Assembly: GCA_026770025.1 (NCBI GenBank)
Contig: JAMXDE010000004.1
Location: 3,335,501 to 3,399,500 of the forward strand
Direction: 5' to 3'
DNA: 64,000 nt
From: Craspedostauros australis
Lineage: Eukaryota > Bacillariophyta > Bacillariophyceae > Mastogloiales > Achnanthaceae
Below are positions 1 through 9,911 of the stretch, piece after piece. The position numbers and the translations under genes are program-made. Position 1 is the stretch's first letter; every line of letters begins with the position of its first letter. The notes under the pieces were generated by a model. The model was not told the origin of the DNA. It saw only the letters and a list, made by a program, of their open reading frames with translations, and made no database searches.

Positions 1-690
1 TCCATTCATGGACGGTTGGACTCCTCGACGAGCCAATCCAACGACCTTCCATCCATCAAAGCGATCCAAAGCCAATTCTTTCCAACGCAAACGCTCCATG
101 ATGCTGACAGCCATTCTTGCATTGCGCCATCCTCCATGTTCCAGATCGAATCGCGGCTTGGGTTGCTGGAGGAACTGTTCGCGGATGACCCGTGGAGGCT
201 GCTGATATCCACCATTTTTCTCAATCGAACACGACGTACGCAAGTCGATCACATCCTCCATCAATTCTTTCAGCTGTGGCCAACGTCTTCCTCCGTGATC
301 CATGACCATAATGCTTCCGGCGATATGAGCAAGCTGGAGCAACTCATCCAGCCTCTCGGAATGCACCAGCGACGAGCGCGAGGTATTGTTCGTTTTTGTC
401 ATGAATTCGTCGCTCTGCTGCAATCGAAACAAAGGCAACCGATGGAGGAGAAGAGGGCAGATGACAACTCCCTCGTCCCAACATTCACCCGCGATGAGAT
501 TCGGAATCTGTACTACTGCGGTGAGTACGCGGCTGATGCGTACGAGATCTTCATCCTTGGGCGTATGGATTTGGCACCACCAGATCATGCGTTGGAGGCG
601 TACCTGAGGCTCAAGCATGGTGAAAGGCGCACGCGCTGTCGATCCCAATGTTCCGGTCGAAGAATGCACGCAGCGAAGGTGGAGCATTGA
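1..690 (+). CDS. MBD4-like HhH-GPD DNA glycosylase, 5'-partial
   Basis: The reading frame is open from the first base, so the gene starts outside the window; the first in-frame ATG (136) falls just before the domain. From about residue 50 the protein matches the C-terminal glycosylase domain of MBD4, which removes T or U opposite G, typically at deaminated 5-methylcytosine. Visible hallmarks are DPWRLLISTIFLNRT, LIQPLGMHQRRA, the helix-hairpin-helix segment YYCGEYAADAYEIF and PPDH, whose Asp sits where the MBD4 catalytic aspartate lies. No iron-sulfur cysteine cluster follows, which separates it from the EndoIII/MutY/DEMETER types. No MBD domain is seen, but the N-terminus is missing. The last 25 or so residues are basic and not recognised. 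Nuclear base-excision repair is inferred from the family. Confidence 0.85.
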   Translation, partial: SIHGRLDSSTSQSNDLPSIKAIQSQFFPTQTLHDADSHSCIAPSSMFQIESRLGLLEELFADDPWRLLISTIFLNRTRRTQVDHILHQFFQLWPTSSSVIHDHNASGDMSKLEQLIQPLGMHQRRARGIVRFCHEFVALLQSKQRQPMEEKRADDNSLVPTFTRDEIRNLYYCGEYAADAYEIFILGRMDLAPPDHALEAYLRLKHGERRTRCRSQCSGRRMHAAKVEH

Positions 691-1240
691 TTCACAGAGC
701 AGAGTAGAGCATGGTAGATCGTATTGATAGATAGCTCTCCAGATGTCCTTGCACGTTGATACAAACGAAAGATATTTTTGTTTTGGCAACCCACGAAGTC
801 TGCGGTCACGATCCCAGAGAACATCACTTCCGTCCGCGGTCATCCTGGTTGGAACGCTTTGCTTCTGTGCCTTGTTTGTCGGAGGCGAGGGTCCCATGCC
901 TGTTTTGTGCGGTACTGGTGGAAGACATAACCGCAGGTCTCCCTTTGTGATGGAAATTAGACGGCAAAAAACTGTGCGTGCGTGACCCGAGACTTCATCT
1001 CCTTCGGACGTTTTCGGTCGGTCGAACAGTCAAACCATGAGAGTCACACAACGACAACAAGGGCCTTGTCCTCGGGTGTGCTTTGGATCCACCATTCTAC
1101 TTCGCGGCGCTCCCTGTCGATGTGCTGGTTGCGCAGGAAGACCGATTAATTGTTGCTCTGTCTCTAGTATAATTTCTCTATCAAAATTGTATGAATGCGC
1201 GCAGTCGCAGCGGTGACAGTCACCTCTGAATGCAAGAAGT
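691..1240. other. Intergenic, no gene recognised
   Basis: Separates the 3' ends of two convergent genes. Short open frames at 743-985 have no recognisable motif or homology. I see no RNA gene or repeat. Confidence 0.5.
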
Positions 1241-2632
1241 CTACTGCATCATCATGGCGGGCAAGACCTTGTGCAACACAGGGTTGAACCACTGATGCAC
1301 GATCTCCTTCGAACCGTACCAGCATGATGCCGATGCCGCCGAGCCATGCTGTTGGTGTTGCTGATGCAACATGGATGTGTGGAACACGTTTTGCAGTGTG
1401 ATTTGGAGGTTGGAGCCTTCCAGGTGCGCGAGAGGGAGAGGGACGATGCCATCGCCGTCCTGATGGCCTTGACCGGAAAGCAGCTTGTAGGACTGGTATG
1501 CCAGCATGCGATCGGCCTCTGATTGCATCGAGGAGTCGGCGGAGGAAGGCATGGCAATTTGCTCATCTTCGACGTTCAATGCAGATCCAGCAGCAGAGAC
1601 GTAGAAGAGGCGATCGTTGAGGAAGGCGCCTGGGAACTCGTCGTGGACGATGCGGAGTGCGCCGCCGGTGATGTCCACGCAGCCCTCGGGGCATGGGACA
1701 TGAGGAGATCCGAGGGTCACGATACCCAGGATGCTGTCGATGTCGATCTGCAGATCGTTGCCGCGTGACTTGTCCATGCCATAGCCGACGGCAGCTCTGT
1801 ATCATGATGAAGCGATGGAAGAGGGAGAATAGAGTAGGGTCGGACAATGATTGGAGTTGAAGGTGTGAGTACGTTGTGTGCGATATCAGTCGTATTGCCT
1901 GCCTGTTTTCTGCAGTGCTTGCGGCGACCATGTGGATGGGAGAGAAGACAAAGCACAACAAGGGACGAGCGCAGAAGTAGAGCAAAGCGAAGACAGTGAC
2001 CGCAGTCGTACGAATACTCACCTTGCAAGCCAGCCACCAGCAGAATGCCCCACCAGGATGATCTTTGCCGTGGTGCCTTGCTCCTTGGCGAGGTCCTGGA
2101 TTCTCTTGACTTCCTTTGCGACCTTCTGGAGGTACCATCGGTACGGCCACTTGGTCGGCGGGGCCTTGAAGGCCATGAAGTCCAGATCGAACATGCCGAA
2201 GGCAATCGTTTTTGCCCAATCGTGTCGCTGAAGTGGCAAAACGTGAATGTGATCCATGGCTTCTGCCATGTCGATGCCGTTGCTCCACCACCCAGCTTCG
2301 ACAGCTTGCTGGGCAATATTGGGAACGAGGTCATCGACGTAGTCGCTGGCTGCTGTGGCAAAGCCTGGGAGGACGAGGACGTGTGTCTGTTCTGGACTGA
2401 TGCGAGCCGCCGTGGTGGCTGGAGGAGGGCCCTGGCGCATGTGGGCTGTTGACATGCTCGCTGTCGTCCATGCTTGAGATGTTGTGATGAGAATGGAAAC
2501 GGTCATGAGCATGAGCGCAATCGACATCACCTTGCTGCGCGATGCCAGTCGACACCGGTTCTGCCGCTGTCTCTTGCGAGCCAATGCCATCGTAGGCATC
2601 ATTGCCGTGGTCGTTGGTGTTGATGTTGTCAT
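1241..2632 (-). CDS. Alpha/beta hydrolase (lipase/PGAP1-like), possibly plastid-targeted, two exons
   Basis: Exon 1 runs 2632-2022 and exon 2 1796-1241. The 225-nt intron has donor GTGAGT and an acceptor ending ACAG, giving 388 aa. The splice joins GHSAGGWLAR to AAVGYGMDK, restoring an uninterrupted alpha/beta-hydrolase fold. The nucleophile elbow GHSAGG is at about residues 195-200 (Ser197); the acid and His are probably in DGDGIVPL and NVFHTSM near the C-terminus. The N-terminus is Thr-rich, then basic, then a hydrophobic run ending TSQA followed by WTT. An aromatic residue directly after a signal-peptide site resembles the diatom plastid ASAFAP motif, so plastid targeting is inferred. The first ATG is 2632; ATGs at 2590 and 2527 are alternatives. 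The frame extends further upstream but only from a TTG. The substrate is unknown; the closest known types act on acyl esters. Confidence 0.8.
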
Positions 2633-5600
2633 TGTTGTGTGTGTTGTTGTGATGTTGTGTGATGATGATACGAATCCTGTTGCTGCTGCCTTTGGTGTTC
2701 GCAAGGGGCTCGCAACGATGGAGATGATGCTGTTGGTTTTTGGGAAAGAACTTGTGTCGGAATTTGTTTTTTGTGACAAAAAGAGAGGACAAGAGGACCG
2801 GTGGTGAGTGAGAATTGTTGGTGTTCGTGTGGATGAAAATACGCAGACGTTCTATCGCGCTGTTGTCACCCCCTGTTGACCAGAGTGTGGCAATGCGGTG
2901 CGACAGCGGTGTTGATTGTGCTGTGATGATGGCTGACACGCGACGCTATCATCCACCCGAACAGTTTCGGCCGAACTTTGCGTGGTGATGGGTTTGGACC
3001 ATAGATGTTCCGCAAGTGACAGTGTGGCAAGGTTGTCCCGAACCGTGAAGAGCGACAGCCCGCAGGTTTGGTTGTTCACAAGAACGTCGACGTCTGTCAA
3101 TTTGTCCCTCACCTTTGCCCTTGGTGCGAATAAAATGATTCTATGGCGCGGGTGTTAATTTGTGAGATGAAGGTGAGGTTGGTCTTGGGGCGCCTTTCCT
3201 TCCGCTCTCTCTGCTCCCTCTCCTCGCGATGTTGTGTTCTCTTCGCATTGCTTTGCTTTGCATCGGCACCATGTACTTACCGAGTCGCTCCTCTGCGATG
3301 CCTTGTGATGATGCTACTCCTCCTGGCTTGTTCTGTTTCTTCTGTTTCTTCTCTGCCCTCTTTCGGTCTTGGTCTTGATCGTGCTTCAGTTGTCGACGTG
3401 TTGCGAGACTCCTTGGTATCGTATGTGTAGTAGTATGTTCTGTTGATCAGAACAAAGGAGAGCGTAGATAGACAACGACACGTCCCCAGTTTGCGTTTCT
3501 ATTCTGAATGAAGGGAGCCGGCTCTGCGCAAACGAGGTGAAGTTTGGCATTGCTCAACAAATGCCCCACATGCTCAAAACCGTGTACTTCGCAGTCACAA
3601 CTTCTTTTCGCGGGGGCCCGAAATGCACGTCCCACACTTAAGCACCGGCGATCGGCCCCCGACAGTTCTCTTACACTTTGTTGACTCTGCAGCTTCCACA
3701 AGACATAGACGGTGCCAGTCGTGGCGATCATGGAACAAATAGACTGTTGGGAGCGGTCGTTATTTTGTCCAAACGTGACATTTCGGCAACGGTAGCGTGC
3801 CACGCACGATTCTATGGAACAGTTCGTCCATGGGTCATTCACCAAACAACAATCGAGCCGCAGTTGGCCACATTTTAGAGGTCGTTATGGTCATGACTGC
3901 TGAAACAACTAATGTCGTCGAGTGTCGACCAGTGCAATGCCAGCCCAGTGTCTTGCCATTCGCTCGCAGAGTGATGGTGTCATCACCGCCATTGTACTAT
4001 GCAAACTTGTTGCAACTTCGCAAAGACACCGCCACTTCTCCATTTCAATTTCAAATCATCTCCATTTCCACCCCTTCCTTCTTCATCGCCCCTTCCTTCT
4101 CATGAGCGTCTCCAACCACCACCCTGGACGACAGTGTACATGCCTGACAGCTGCCAATGAGCGCCGTTGCGTCCCACAGCTGTGTGGAAGACAATAACCA
4201 AGCCACCCTGGTAAGACCATAGCAAATCCTGAACGAAACTCAGGCCAATCGATCCATGCTAAATCATACCGGACTATTGTCAGTTAAAGTCTCAATGTGC
4301 ATCGATCCAAGACGAAGACAAAAAGTGGTTGGCGCGTATCCTTGGCGATGCAGGTCTGCGATGAAAAACGGAAGAGAACAGCGACCATACATGTAGCATA
4401 GTATTCGGGTTGATGAGCAGAGAGAAGTTTGCAGATCTCTCGTCTTTGCAACTCTCACTAGCCAATGCACTCTGCACATGGCACTGCGGTTGCTTTGTTT
4501 CGAAGTGCCGAGTCTCTGCCGGATCCATGGCAATGCAATGCACGAGTTTGGCACGCGCATGCTCGTGTTGTGCTTGTGTTTGTAGCTCGTGTTTGTAGGT
4601 ATTCAATCGATGACGAAGAGAGAGAGAGAGAGAGAGCACGCATTCAGGTGATGGAGGAGAGGGAGGTGCGACCTGAAGTACGTGGGAGTTCCTCCGCAGA
4701 GCCAAACATCACAAGGAGACGGGATCATGCATGACCATCAATCGCGCCATCGCCAATCTATTCGTGGAAGAAAAGAACAGCGAGCACTCCGCTCGAAGAT
4801 GTGGCAGTCTTACGAACGATTTGTCGCTTTTGGTGTAGAGGGTGTCAGAATACTGGTGCGAAGGATACTCGTACGCAGTACTCTGATTGACGTCGTTATT
4901 AATAGTCTCTTGTTGACTCGGAACTCTCCAAGGGCTGCGGTGATGCGGCAGAACTTTCAATGTTTGTTCTTGTTGACGTCGCATGGTCGCAGAACAAATT
5001 GTTTCGCGCGACAATCATGCGCCCTCAGAGACGACATCACGACCACGAAGGACGCCGAACCAAAGGAGTCGATGTTCTGGGGAAAGAGCAGAAGGCTCAC
5101 AAAATGATTCTGGATCCATCATCATCGCCATTTGACAACCAACAAATTCCGACTCCTCACACAAAACGCGATTCTGCACCAATGCACAACACGGATTGAT
5201 TTTCAAAAATTGAAATCGGAACGAGATCTGATACGGATACGATTGCCATCAGAACCAATCGGCGCCGCATCAACCTGTAGTCAGCAAGAAGTCGGCAAGT
5301 TGTCAGCAAGTTGTCAGCATCCATCAGTCATAATCTCGCAGCAGCAATCAAAGGGCAACAAAGCAGCAGATCTCCTGCCTCTCTGCTCTCCTCGTCACCG
5401 ACCATCGCCGTGATTCCACAAAAATCGCCGGTGCCGCGCTGCCCTGCCATCATCGTCATTGTCACGAGAGCCGCTTCAGCCAAGAATCAGGACAAAACAA
5501 ACCAAATCGCACAAACGCAAAGCCAAGACAAAGGCAAGGAACATACAAGCCTATCCACCAGCGTAGGATAAGAGTTGCAGATCTAACCTCGACGCAGACA

Positions 5601-6558
5601 GACAAACCAGTAAGTGAGTTGGATTCGAAGCAATGACAGATTTGGGCCATGAAAGCTGCTGCATAAATGGTGACCCGCCACGATCGGTTCCTTCGCAACC
5701 TCGCGTTTTCAGGTGCAAGCCACACACAACGGTGCACTTTCCGAACGCAGCCCCGCCTCAGTTCGCGCTGGTGCAATGCCAGTAGCGCACTGGTCGAGTT
5801 CAAGAGGCAGGGGAGGGGTGTTGTGAGACGGCGACGTGGTGGGGTGGGGTGTCTTGCCAAACTCGTGCTCTGCAGACCTTCACGGGAAGGTGATGTTCGT
5901 GCGGCATGTTTGGGTGAGTGTCCAAGGTCGCCCAAGTTGAACGGAAGAACAGTTCGCCATGGTCATTGTCGCAAAGAGCGATGTTCGCCCGTTGTTTTTC
6001 TTCCCGTGACTGGTGGAGCCTTTCTGCTTAATGACTTGACTGTACTCGTACTTTTCGCAGTACCTGTTGTCACATTCTTCCGCCAACACCAACCGAAAAT
6101 TCTGATGTGACGGTGCCAATCCACTTCTCGCAGATTCTTGCTGTTGTTTGCGCGCAAGACGGCAGAGCATGGCAAACGAGTCCATGACATAACATCAAAC
6201 AACACCCGACCAAGCTCTCACCAGTGCCCACACCTCTTCACCCAACCATTCCGCTGCACATATCCCCTTACGATCATTGCGCATCCGCTCGTATTTGCAT
6301 GTCTCGGTCAAACTTCCACTTTCCAACCGAATCGATTTCAAAAGCAGTACACGCATTGCCTGTCCAGCTGCCTGCCTGCTGATCAGTACTCGCGAGACAT
6401 CACATCTTGTCATCTTACATTGCATCACGCCGCAGACGACGCATACACATCATACCATACCATTCCACACCATACTGTCCAACGAGGAATACACATTACA
6501 CTTGTATTGCACTTCGATCACAACTTCAGAAGTTCTGAACCTCACAAGCGATTCTGCA
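2633..6558. other. Long intergenic stretch, no supported gene
   Basis: Nearly 4 kb between divergent genes. It holds many short open frames on both strands (for example 3447-3845, 4292-4705 and 5667-6110), none with recognisable domains, and several overlap in opposite frames. Apart from an (AG)n tract at 4617-4636 I see no repeat, tRNA or TIR. It probably contains the promoters and 5' UTRs of both flanking genes. Confidence 0.45.
4617..4636. repeat. (AG)n microsatellite
   Basis: Ten uninterrupted AG dinucleotides in non-coding sequence. Confidence 0.9.
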
Positions 6559-7560
6559 ATGGTACGAATAGGAAACAGCAAGCCGTCTTCACCGACCATG
6601 AAGCTCCTCTGCACTCTCGGATTTGTCGTCCTTGCAACAGCATGGTACGACAGCCGAGCAGACGCACTTGTTGCAAAGCTGCCGACAATGATGCCCTCAA
6701 CCACCAGAGCGGCGGATGGCAGGAACGGGAAGCTATTCGTGAGCACATTGGAGTCCGACGCTCCGTCAACGTCTCGACTGGCGATGTTCCGCGAGGCCAG
6801 GACCGCCATCCAAGCTGTCAGCGAACAGCGCTCCATCTCGCCGAGCACAGCTCAGGAGCGAGCAGAAGCAGGCGCGGCATCCCTGGACCCCCTCTGGTGC
6901 TCGCGGACCAAGCAGCTCGGACAATACCAGCAGCAGCAACGGAAGCACACCCAAGACGCTGCCTTCCGCAAGATGGTGGACGTCGAGAAGAGCCTCCCGT
7001 CAACGTCCACGTCGCGTCGCGCGTGGTTGCATTCCATGATCGTGGTGGCTGTTGCGACCAACAACGGGGAGAAGAAACAGTACAACCTCCCCGACGAGCA
7101 GCTCGCCAAGATCATCGTCAACGACATCATCGAGAAGAAGGCCCTTGTCACGGCGGACATCACCAGATCGATCTACGACGAGTACGCCACCTTCAAGGAT
7201 GGCTCCGATCTGGATGGACGGTACTTCCGCGATCAATGGGTGCGCGGCTGCCGCATGCTCTTCCGTGCGTCCGAATGCCAAGCGCGCCTCATCCCGGGCA
7301 CTTTGCAGGTGACACGGCACGACGTGACCTTCCGGTACGAAGAAGATCTGACCTTCCGCGGCCCCTTCTCGCCGAAGTGCTTCCTCAGTGGAACCGTCAT
7401 CATGAAGCGATGTCCCAAGACCGGGCTGATCAAGTCCTACGAAGAGATCTGGGACAAGGGCGTCTCCGACATCGTCAAATCGGCCAAGCTGCAAGGCAGC
7501 AACCGCCTGACCGACCTCTTCATGGCTCGCATCCGTGCTGCTGGAGAAGATTGCATTTAG
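6559..7560 (+). CDS. DUF2358/NTF2-like protein, possibly plastid-targeted
   Basis: A 333-aa protein from ATG 6559; the frame upstream is open but has no ATG. An internal ATG (6598) begins a clean hydrophobic signal sequence (MKLLCTLGFVVLATAW, followed by RADALVA). This may be a bipartite plastid pre-sequence, since DUF2358 proteins of plants and cyanobacteria are mostly plastid or photosynthetic-lineage proteins. Residues 180-325 resemble the DUF2358 NTF2-like fold: DITRSIYDEYATFKD, then YFRDQWVRGCRMLF, RHDVTFRYEEDLTFRG, a SGTVIMK strand and LIKSYEEIWDKG. The middle region (60-175) is low in conserved features. No catalytic residues are established for the family, so only the fold assignment is supported. 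Confidence 0.7.
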   Translation: MVRIGNSKPSSPTMKLLCTLGFVVLATAWYDSRADALVAKLPTMMPSTTRAADGRNGKLFVSTLESDAPSTSRLAMFREARTAIQAVSEQRSISPSTAQERAEAGAASLDPLWCSRTKQLGQYQQQQRKHTQDAAFRKMVDVEKSLPSTSTSRRAWLHSMIVVAVATNNGEKKQYNLPDEQLAKIIVNDIIEKKALVTADITRSIYDEYATFKDGSDLDGRYFRDQWVRGCRMLFRASECQARLIPGTLQVTRHDVTFRYEEDLTFRGPFSPKCFLSGTVIMKRCPKTGLIKSYEEIWDKGVSDIVKSAKLQGSNRLTDLFMARIRAAGEDCI

Positions 7561-8051
7561 CGAGGGTGGTGTCACATGTTGGACATGCGCCGCGGCGCTT
7601 TTTGTAGATCCACACCATCTGTATGGATGCTTCCTGCGCAGGATTCGAGGCTTCCCCCGTGACCGGTTGGCGATCGTGCGCCACCAGTAGATCAATGAAC
7701 ATAGAATAAATCTGTAGAGCACTCTAAACAACGTAAACTAAAGTAATATAACACCATTGACTACACCACTCCACGAGTGCAATGCATGGTGAGGCTTTCT
7801 TCGCACTCATCGGATGCGACAGCAGCTGTGTACTACTCGTAATACGAGTACGTGCCCATGGAGCGCGCTATGCTTTGTGTTACGGATAGTACAGGATTCG
7901 TCGCAATTAAACTTCAGGGCGTTATGCTGTTGTGCCCGTTGGAAGATCATGGATCGACAGAGACGAAACGCAACGATTGTGTGGTCGCTTCACCGCACGT
8001 TGCCCCGTTCCATCACCATAGTGGTAGCGCTATAGCATCGGCGTATAGTAA
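7561..8051. other. Intergenic between convergent genes
   Basis: Contains the 3' regions of two convergent genes. I see no gene, RNA or repeat. Confidence 0.5.
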
Positions 8052-9014
8052 TCAGGCCAAGTTCTTGTACTTGGATCGCTTTGCCTTGGAAGATGATTTC
8101 TTTTTGGATTTCCGTTTGCCCGCCGCTTTCGTAGTTGGCTTGGCTGGTTCCTTGCTTCCCACAGGCTCGCCCAGCAAATCGTCAATTCCCAACTCCGGTA
8201 CCTCGAAGCCAAAATCTTCCCCGTCACCGTCGTCGTTGCCATCATTGTTGCCGCTCTTATCGTTGCTATGTTCGTTCGATCCGGAATTTTGCTGTTGCTG
8301 GATGTATTTGTGCGAATTCTTGGAGGCGTTGGATTCGGGAAGGTCCAACTTTTGCCGGGTTGCCAACGTCAGCGGACGTCCCTGATAACCTCGTTTGCCT
8401 GGAATCAGATGCCTCGGCTTTTCCTCCAGCGATCGATTGTCCTTGTAGATGTTCTTTTGTCTGCTGCGAACCTTGCGACGCCTTCGTTTGTACTTTTGTG
8501 CGTCCTCCGCATACCCGTCATACTCATCAGCAGCAGCGTCATTACCAGGCTGATGCTGTGCCGTGTCTGATTGCCCGTTCTTTGCATTCGCATTTGTATT
8601 GGCCGTCGCAGATTCCGCAGCATTGGCTTTCGCTTTCGTTCGCCTCTCGTGACTTTTCGTCTGATGGCTGCGCAGATCTGCTTTCTTTTTGGACCGTGAC
8701 GAAGTCGCAGCGATTCCCGTGCGTCCTTCGTCTTCGTCATCATTGTGCTGTTTGTTGCGGCGTGGCACGGCATCATCGTCATCGTTCTCATGCCGCTTGG
8801 ATCCGACCTTCAGAAGCTTCTTCATTTCATTTTGCGTGGTCGACGTCGTTGCCGCAGCAGCGGAATAACCCACGCCGCTTCTGGAACGGCCCTTCGTTCC
8901 GGTAGCTGGCTGCTTGGATGGGACGCTGTGGATCTCCGCGGCAGTTGCGTCGCCTTCCGATGTGCCGAAGAAGCTGCCGACGGCATCAAATCCAGTTGCA
9001 TTGAAGTCCACCAT
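8052..9014 (-). CDS. Basic KR-rich protein, probably nuclear/nucleolar
   Basis: A 320-aa protein starting [17 protein letters not shown] at an ATG in good context (GCCATGG on the minus strand). The frame upstream is open but lacks similar composition, and the ATG fits the start of conserved-looking sequence. The protein is disordered with long Lys/Arg and Asp/Asn runs. One block stands out at about residues 185-235: [20 protein letters not shown], soon followed by [18 protein letters not shown] basic 'RRKKxRSRQKNxxKD' block of this kind recurs in small uncharacterised nucleolar proteins across eukaryotes. The C-terminus is another basic cluster ([19 protein letters not shown]). Ribosome biogenesis or another nucleolar role is a guess from composition; I do not recognise a named family. 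Confidence 0.65.
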   Translation of the reverse strand: MVDFNATGFDAVGSFFGTSEGDATAAEIHSVPSKQPATGTKGRSRSGVGYSAAAATTSTTQNEMKKLLKVGSKRHENDDDDAVPRRNKQHNDDEDEGRTGIAATSSRSKKKADLRSHQTKSHERRTKAKANAAESATANTNANAKNGQSDTAQHQPGNDAAADEYDGYAEDAQKYKRRRRKVRSRQKNIYKDNRSLEEKPRHLIPGKRGYQGRPLTLATRQKLDLPESNASKNSHKYIQQQQNSGSNEHSNDKSGNNDGNDDGDGEDFGFEVPELGIDDLLGEPVGSKEPAKPTTKAAGKRKSKKKSSSKAKRSKYKNLA

Positions 9015-9911
9015 GGCGAATTGTCTTGGATGTTTGTCCCAAAGCAGCGGAATGAGAGAAACGGTGATGGAGATGGAGATGAAGACGGAGTCGAGGATTG
9101 CGACGACCCTGGAGACGAATCGGACGTAGTTACGGTGCGCTTCCTTGTTGATTGCACGCACAGGGATCAAGATGGAAGAGACACAGATGGAGATGCAGCA
9201 TGTGTCTGAGGGATGCTGTCGCCTGAATGAAGGTAAGTCGTACTGCGCACGAAGAAGAATGATGACGAACATCGCAATTTGCGCCGAATCAACTTTTCTC
9301 TTGTTGGTTGTGGATGTACCCGGTTGCATGCCAGACGTATGTGTGAACATGGAGTTGGTGTTCACACGAATCGAAGATACCCATGTTTAATCATGCGAGT
9401 CAAATGTGCGACACGTTAACTCCTGGACACGCGCTTTTCCCTCCATCGTCATCATCGTGCATGCGGCTTTTTCGCCTTTTTTGCCTGTTCGCACGCTGGA
9501 AACAGAACTTCGTCAAACCCACATTCTCTGCCCAAAAACTGCTTCCGTCATCGTGGTCACAGAGCGAATCTGCCCGGTCTGCAAATTACTGCGAGGATGT
9601 CCCAGGACAGAGCATTTCCACTGATTCCAACCTGACCTGGCGCTGGTCCCGAAAGCAACGCAACAGGCACAATCGCACTCCTGCTGCTCATGCTCAAGCT
9701 CGGGTCATACTCATGCGAGCTACTCGCACAATAGTTCTGTGCTAACCAGTAGTTCCAAATAGCGGCCGAAGACAGAGAGAAAGAATCGATTCATGCCATA
9801 ATACATCGACCACATCAGCTGCATCAACTCCGTATCCGCACCCTCCCCCATCACAACAGCAAAGGCATCAGCAGCGGCGGCGGCAATAACAGCAGCTTCA
9901 ACAACATCACC
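9015..9911. other. Divergent intergenic region
   Basis: Lies between divergently transcribed genes, so it should hold two promoters. Short open frames at 9145-9390 and 9383-9745 show no motifs. Just before the downstream start there is a CAGCAGCGGCGG-type trinucleotide-rich stretch in the probable 5' UTR. Confidence 0.45.

Noticed and set aside
6138-7607. 489-codon forward frame overlapping the DUF2358 gene
   Set aside because: It overlaps in another frame, lacks any domain, and has Arg/His-rich composition typical of a shadow frame of the real gene.
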